From NCBI GenBank assembly GCA_011390455.1, contig JAABSI010000127.1, positions 1 to 7,338 of the forward strand: 7,338 nucleotides of DNA, written 5' to 3'. The notes beneath the pieces were generated by a model that saw only the letters and a list, made by a program, of their open reading frames with translations, was not told where the DNA came from and searched no databases. This document shows positions 5,621 through 7,338 of this stretch, one piece after another. Both the position numbers and the translations under genes were made by a program. Position 1 is the first letter of the stretch, and every line of letters starts with the position of its first letter. This stretch comes from Trueperaceae bacterium (GTDB taxonomy: Bacteria > Deinococcota > Deinococci > Deinococcales > Trueperaceae).

Positions 5621-6028
5621 TCAGCCCGCGACGAAGCTCAGCCGCACCGTGCGCACGGGGTTGTCGACGTTGGTGTCCACGAGCGCGAGCGATTGCCAGG
5701 TCCCCAACGTCAGCGTGCCGTCGATGACGGGCACCACCAGGCTCGGCGCGACGAAGGCTGGCAGGACGTGGTCGCGGCCGTGACCGGCGCTGCCGTGGCG
5801 GTGCGCCCAGACGCCTTCGGTCGCCGGGAGCAGGTCGTCGATCGCCTTGAGGAGGTCTTCGTCGCTGCCCGCGCCGAGTTCGAGGATCGCGAGGCCAGCG
5901 GTGGCGTGGGGCACGAACACGGAGAGCAATCCGTCGCCGCGCTCGCGCACGAAGTCGGCGGCGCGGGCCGTCAAGTCGACGATCGCGCGCTTCGCGCCGG
6001 TGGTGACCTTCAGCTCGGTGGTGTCCAT
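5621..6028 (-). CDS. yjbQ: YjbQ-family protein (UPF0047, secondary thiamine-phosphate synthase-like)
   Basis: This 135-residue single-domain protein has the usual family length. FVPHATAGLAIL (38-49) is the conserved histidine loop, EGVWAHRHGSAGHGRDHVLP (71-90) carries the second histidine cluster, and VAPSLVVPVIDGTLTLGTWQ (93-112) is the hallmark 'SL.VPV.DG.L.LGTWQ' signature. E. coli YjbQ has weak thiamine-phosphate synthase activity, but the cellular role of the family is unsettled. Here the usual acidic/asparagine stretch after the first histidine loop ('INEN') reads LELGAG, and the usual 'H...GN..AH' part reads HRHGSAGHGRDH, so this is a divergent subgroup. The ATG has AAGGGA six bases upstream. 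It is divergent from the DUF1328 gene and is followed at once by the SnoaL-like remnant. Confidence 0.9.
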   Translation of the reverse strand: MDTTELKVTTGAKRAIVDLTARAADFVRERGDGLLSVFVPHATAGLAILELGAGSDEDLLKAIDDLLPATEGVWAHRHGSAGHGRDHVLPAFVAPSLVVPVIDGTLTLGTWQSLALVDTNVDNPVRTVRLSFVAG

Positions 6029-6123
6029 GGGATGTCCCTTCGCTCGAACTCAGCGCGACCGAGGGCGATGGAGGAAGCGATGCACGAGACCGAGCATGCC
6101 CCACACCACGGCCTGAAGGTGTG

Positions 6124-6148
6124 ACCGTCGTCCGTCGCCTACGACGGT
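6124..6148. repeat. stem-loop in the YjbQ / DUF1328 divergent intergenic region
   Basis: ACCGTCGT and ACGACGGT form a perfect 8-bp stem with a 9-nt loop. It lies 95 bp from the YjbQ start and 79 bp from the DUF1328 start, within the 199-bp region that must hold both promoters. It could be an operator or a leader hairpin. I could not identify convincing -35/-10 pairs around it. Confidence 0.4.
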
Positions 6149-6227
6149 GAAGAACGCTCCGGACCTGTGATCACCGCCGTCCCCGCTCGCGGACCGTGCC
6201 CCTACGGTGGGGCGGGAGGTGCTCGAC

Positions 6228-6407
6228 ATGGGAATCCTCGAACTCGCGATCGCAGCGCTGATCATCGCCGTCATCGCAGGCATGCTCGGGTTCAGTGGCG
6301 TGGCCGCAGGCGCCGCGACCGTCGCGAAGTGGCTCTTCGGCATCTTCTTGGTGCTCGCCGTCGTCTTCTTCATCATGCTCGCCCTCGGCATCACGGTCCT
6401 CTTCTAG
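6228..6407 (+). CDS. DUF1328-family small membrane protein
   Basis: This 59-residue hydrophobic protein begins MGILELAIAALIIAVIAGML. Two transmembrane helices, about 4-24 and 36-58, flank the motif GFSGVAAGAATVAKWLFGIF, which matches the DUF1328 (YtjA-like) pattern 'GF.GIA.GAA.IAK.LF.IFLVL'. Length is typical. The family's function is unknown; members are often stress-responsive in other bacteria. The start at 6228 follows GGGAGG by 8 bases; an upstream ATG at 6207 lacks a ribosome binding site. It is transcribed away from yjbQ, and two hairpins follow its stop, so it is probably monocistronic. Confidence 0.88.
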   Translation: MGILELAIAALIIAVIAGMLGFSGVAAGAATVAKWLFGIFLVLAVVFFIMLALGITVLF

Positions 6408-6410
6408 CGA

Positions 6411-6450
6411 CGGACCGTGGTCCGAGGCGCGGGGCCGGTCTCGCGACCGG
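6411..6450 (+). terminator. tandem hairpins after the DUF1328 gene
   Basis: CGGACC / GGTCCG (6411-6424, almost no loop, so 5 bp with a CGTG loop in practice) and CCGGTC-TCGC-GACCGG (6435-6450, 6-bp stem, 4-nt loop) follow the stop within 45 bases. Neither has a U tract. Together they could form a GC-rich terminator, or sites that control the downstream transporter gene. Confidence 0.4.
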
Positions 6451-6492
6451 GTCGTCCGTAGAGAGAAGCTTCGCTCGCAGGCGGGAGTGCGC

Positions 6493-7338
6493 GTGCCCGA
6501 CAGATCCACCGTCCGCGTCGGTTTGGCCGGTTTGCTGGCCCTGGCTGCGACCTATGGTCTGGGTCGGCAAGCGTACGGCCTGTTCGTGCCGTGGTTCCGC
6601 GCCGAGTTCGAGATCGGTCTCGACGCGATCGGCTACGTGGCCGGCGCCGCGCAGCTCGGCTACCTCCTCGCGACCGTCGCGACCGGCGTGATCGAGGCAC
6701 GGTACGGGCCGCGGCTGCCGGTGGTCGCCGGGTGCGTCCTGCTGGCCGTGGGCGCGGGGTTGGTCGCCACGGCGCACACGACCGCGGCGTTCGTGGTCGG
6801 CGTGGTCCTGGCCGGGACCAGCGCCGGTGGGGCGTGGGCCCCGTTCTCGGACGCCGTCGCGGAGCGGGTACCGGCGGGTCGTCGGCGGCGGGCGTTGGCG
6901 CTCGTGAACGCGGGTTCGCCGTTCGGACTGCTGATCGCGAGCCTGCTCGTCGCCGTCACGGGCAGTTCCTGGCGCCTCGCGTGGGCCGCCTTCGCCCTCG
7001 TCGGACTGGTCGCGGCCGTCGCGAACGCGCTGGTGCTCCCGTCCGGTGCTCCGGAACGGGTGAAGAGGGCGGGCTACGGATGGGCCGGACTGATGGCGCC
7101 GGCGGCGCTCCGGTTGTTCGCGGTGGCAGCTCTGGCGTCGATGACGGCCGGTGCCTACTTCGCCTACGCGCCGGAGGCGGCGCAGGCGGCGGGGCTCCCG
7201 GATCGGATCGGCGCCGCCATGTGGGGCGTCCTCGGACTGAGCGGGGTCGCGGTCGGCGTGTTCGGCGGCGAGATCGCGGACCGCTTCGCCTTGGGCCGTC
7301 CGCTCGCTCTCACGTGGCTGGGTTTGGCCGCCGCCCTG
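6493..7338 (+). CDS. major facilitator superfamily (MFS) transporter, partial (C-terminus beyond right edge)
   Basis: The first 282 residues are visible, about two thirds of a usual 400-residue, 12-helix MFS protein. Helices can be placed near 9-31 (VGLAGLLALAATYGLGRQAY and on), 45-65, 73-93, 97-116, 133-155 and 160-182. A central loop follows (SGAPERVKRAGYG), then helices at about 203-225 and 240-262. EARYGPRLPVVAGC between helices 2 and 3 corresponds to the MFS signature loop (G-x-L-x-D-R-x-G-R-R), here degenerate; GEIADRFALGRP repeats it in the second half. GTSAGGAWAPFSDAVAERVP in helix 4 and LVNAGSPFGLLIA in helix 5 fit YbfB/YjiJ- or cyanate-permease-like branches, but the substrate is unknown. 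The GTG at 6493 follows GGGAG by 5 bases; a GTG at 6487 in the same frame is an alternative. The frame is open to the window end. Confidence 0.87.
   Translation, partial: MPDRSTVRVGLAGLLALAATYGLGRQAYGLFVPWFRAEFEIGLDAIGYVAGAAQLGYLLATVATGVIEARYGPRLPVVAGCVLLAVGAGLVATAHTTAAFVVGVVLAGTSAGGAWAPFSDAVAERVPAGRRRRALALVNAGSPFGLLIASLLVAVTGSSWRLAWAAFALVGLVAAVANALVLPSGAPERVKRAGYGWAGLMAPAALRLFAVAALASMTAGAYFAYAPEAAQAAGLPDRIGAAMWGVLGLSGVAVGVFGGEIADRFALGRPLALTWLGLAAAL

Noticed and set aside
6068..6124. 18-codon plus-strand peptide rich in His and Glu
   Set aside because: It is very short, its start has no well-spaced ribosome binding site, and it is not distinguishable from chance.

Overview
The window is GC-rich throughout, with GGAG/AGGG-type ribosome binding sites, GTC/CTC/GCC-biased codons and an occasional GTG start. 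Together with the gene set (TetR with DUF6326, MDR reductase, YjbQ, DUF1328, APH-fold kinase, SnoaL-like proteins) this points to a high-GC actinomycete-type bacterium. The sequence does not fix genus or species. There are no RNA genes, CRISPR arrays, transposases or phage genes.

Layout. 1-295 (-): start of a SnoaL-like/ester cyclase gene that runs off the left edge. 510-1122: two gene remnants joined at their truncated N-terminal ends, the C-terminal part of a short-chain dehydrogenase (-) and the C-terminal part of a TetR regulator (+). A terminator-like hairpin is still present after the dehydrogenase stop. 1201-1347 (-): a 48-residue two-helix membrane protein. 1509-2192 (-): intact TetR regulator, divergent from 2305-2793 (+), a DUF6326-type four-helix membrane protein. 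Their 112-bp intergenic region holds a consensus-like promoter overlaid by a regular array of six GTAC motifs. 2919-3956 (+): zinc-less MDR reductase. 4054-5196 (-): APH-fold phosphotransferase, convergent with the reductase. About 5448-5617 (-): C-terminal remnant of a second SnoaL-like protein. 5621-6028 (-): YjbQ-family protein. 6228-6407 (+): DUF1328 membrane peptide. 6493-7338 (+): MFS transporter that runs off the right edge.

How the parts may work together. The best-supported unit is the TetR/DUF6326 pair. The operator array lies between and across the -35 and -10 elements, so the regulator should repress the membrane protein gene and probably its own. The reductase follows on the same strand and may share this control, although a small hairpin lies between. 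The other genes look like independent small transcription units. At least three truncated genes in about 5 kb suggest a region of rearrangement and decay. I saw no clear multi-gene system of a new type. The operator array, the fused remnants and the small membrane protein most deserve a second look.
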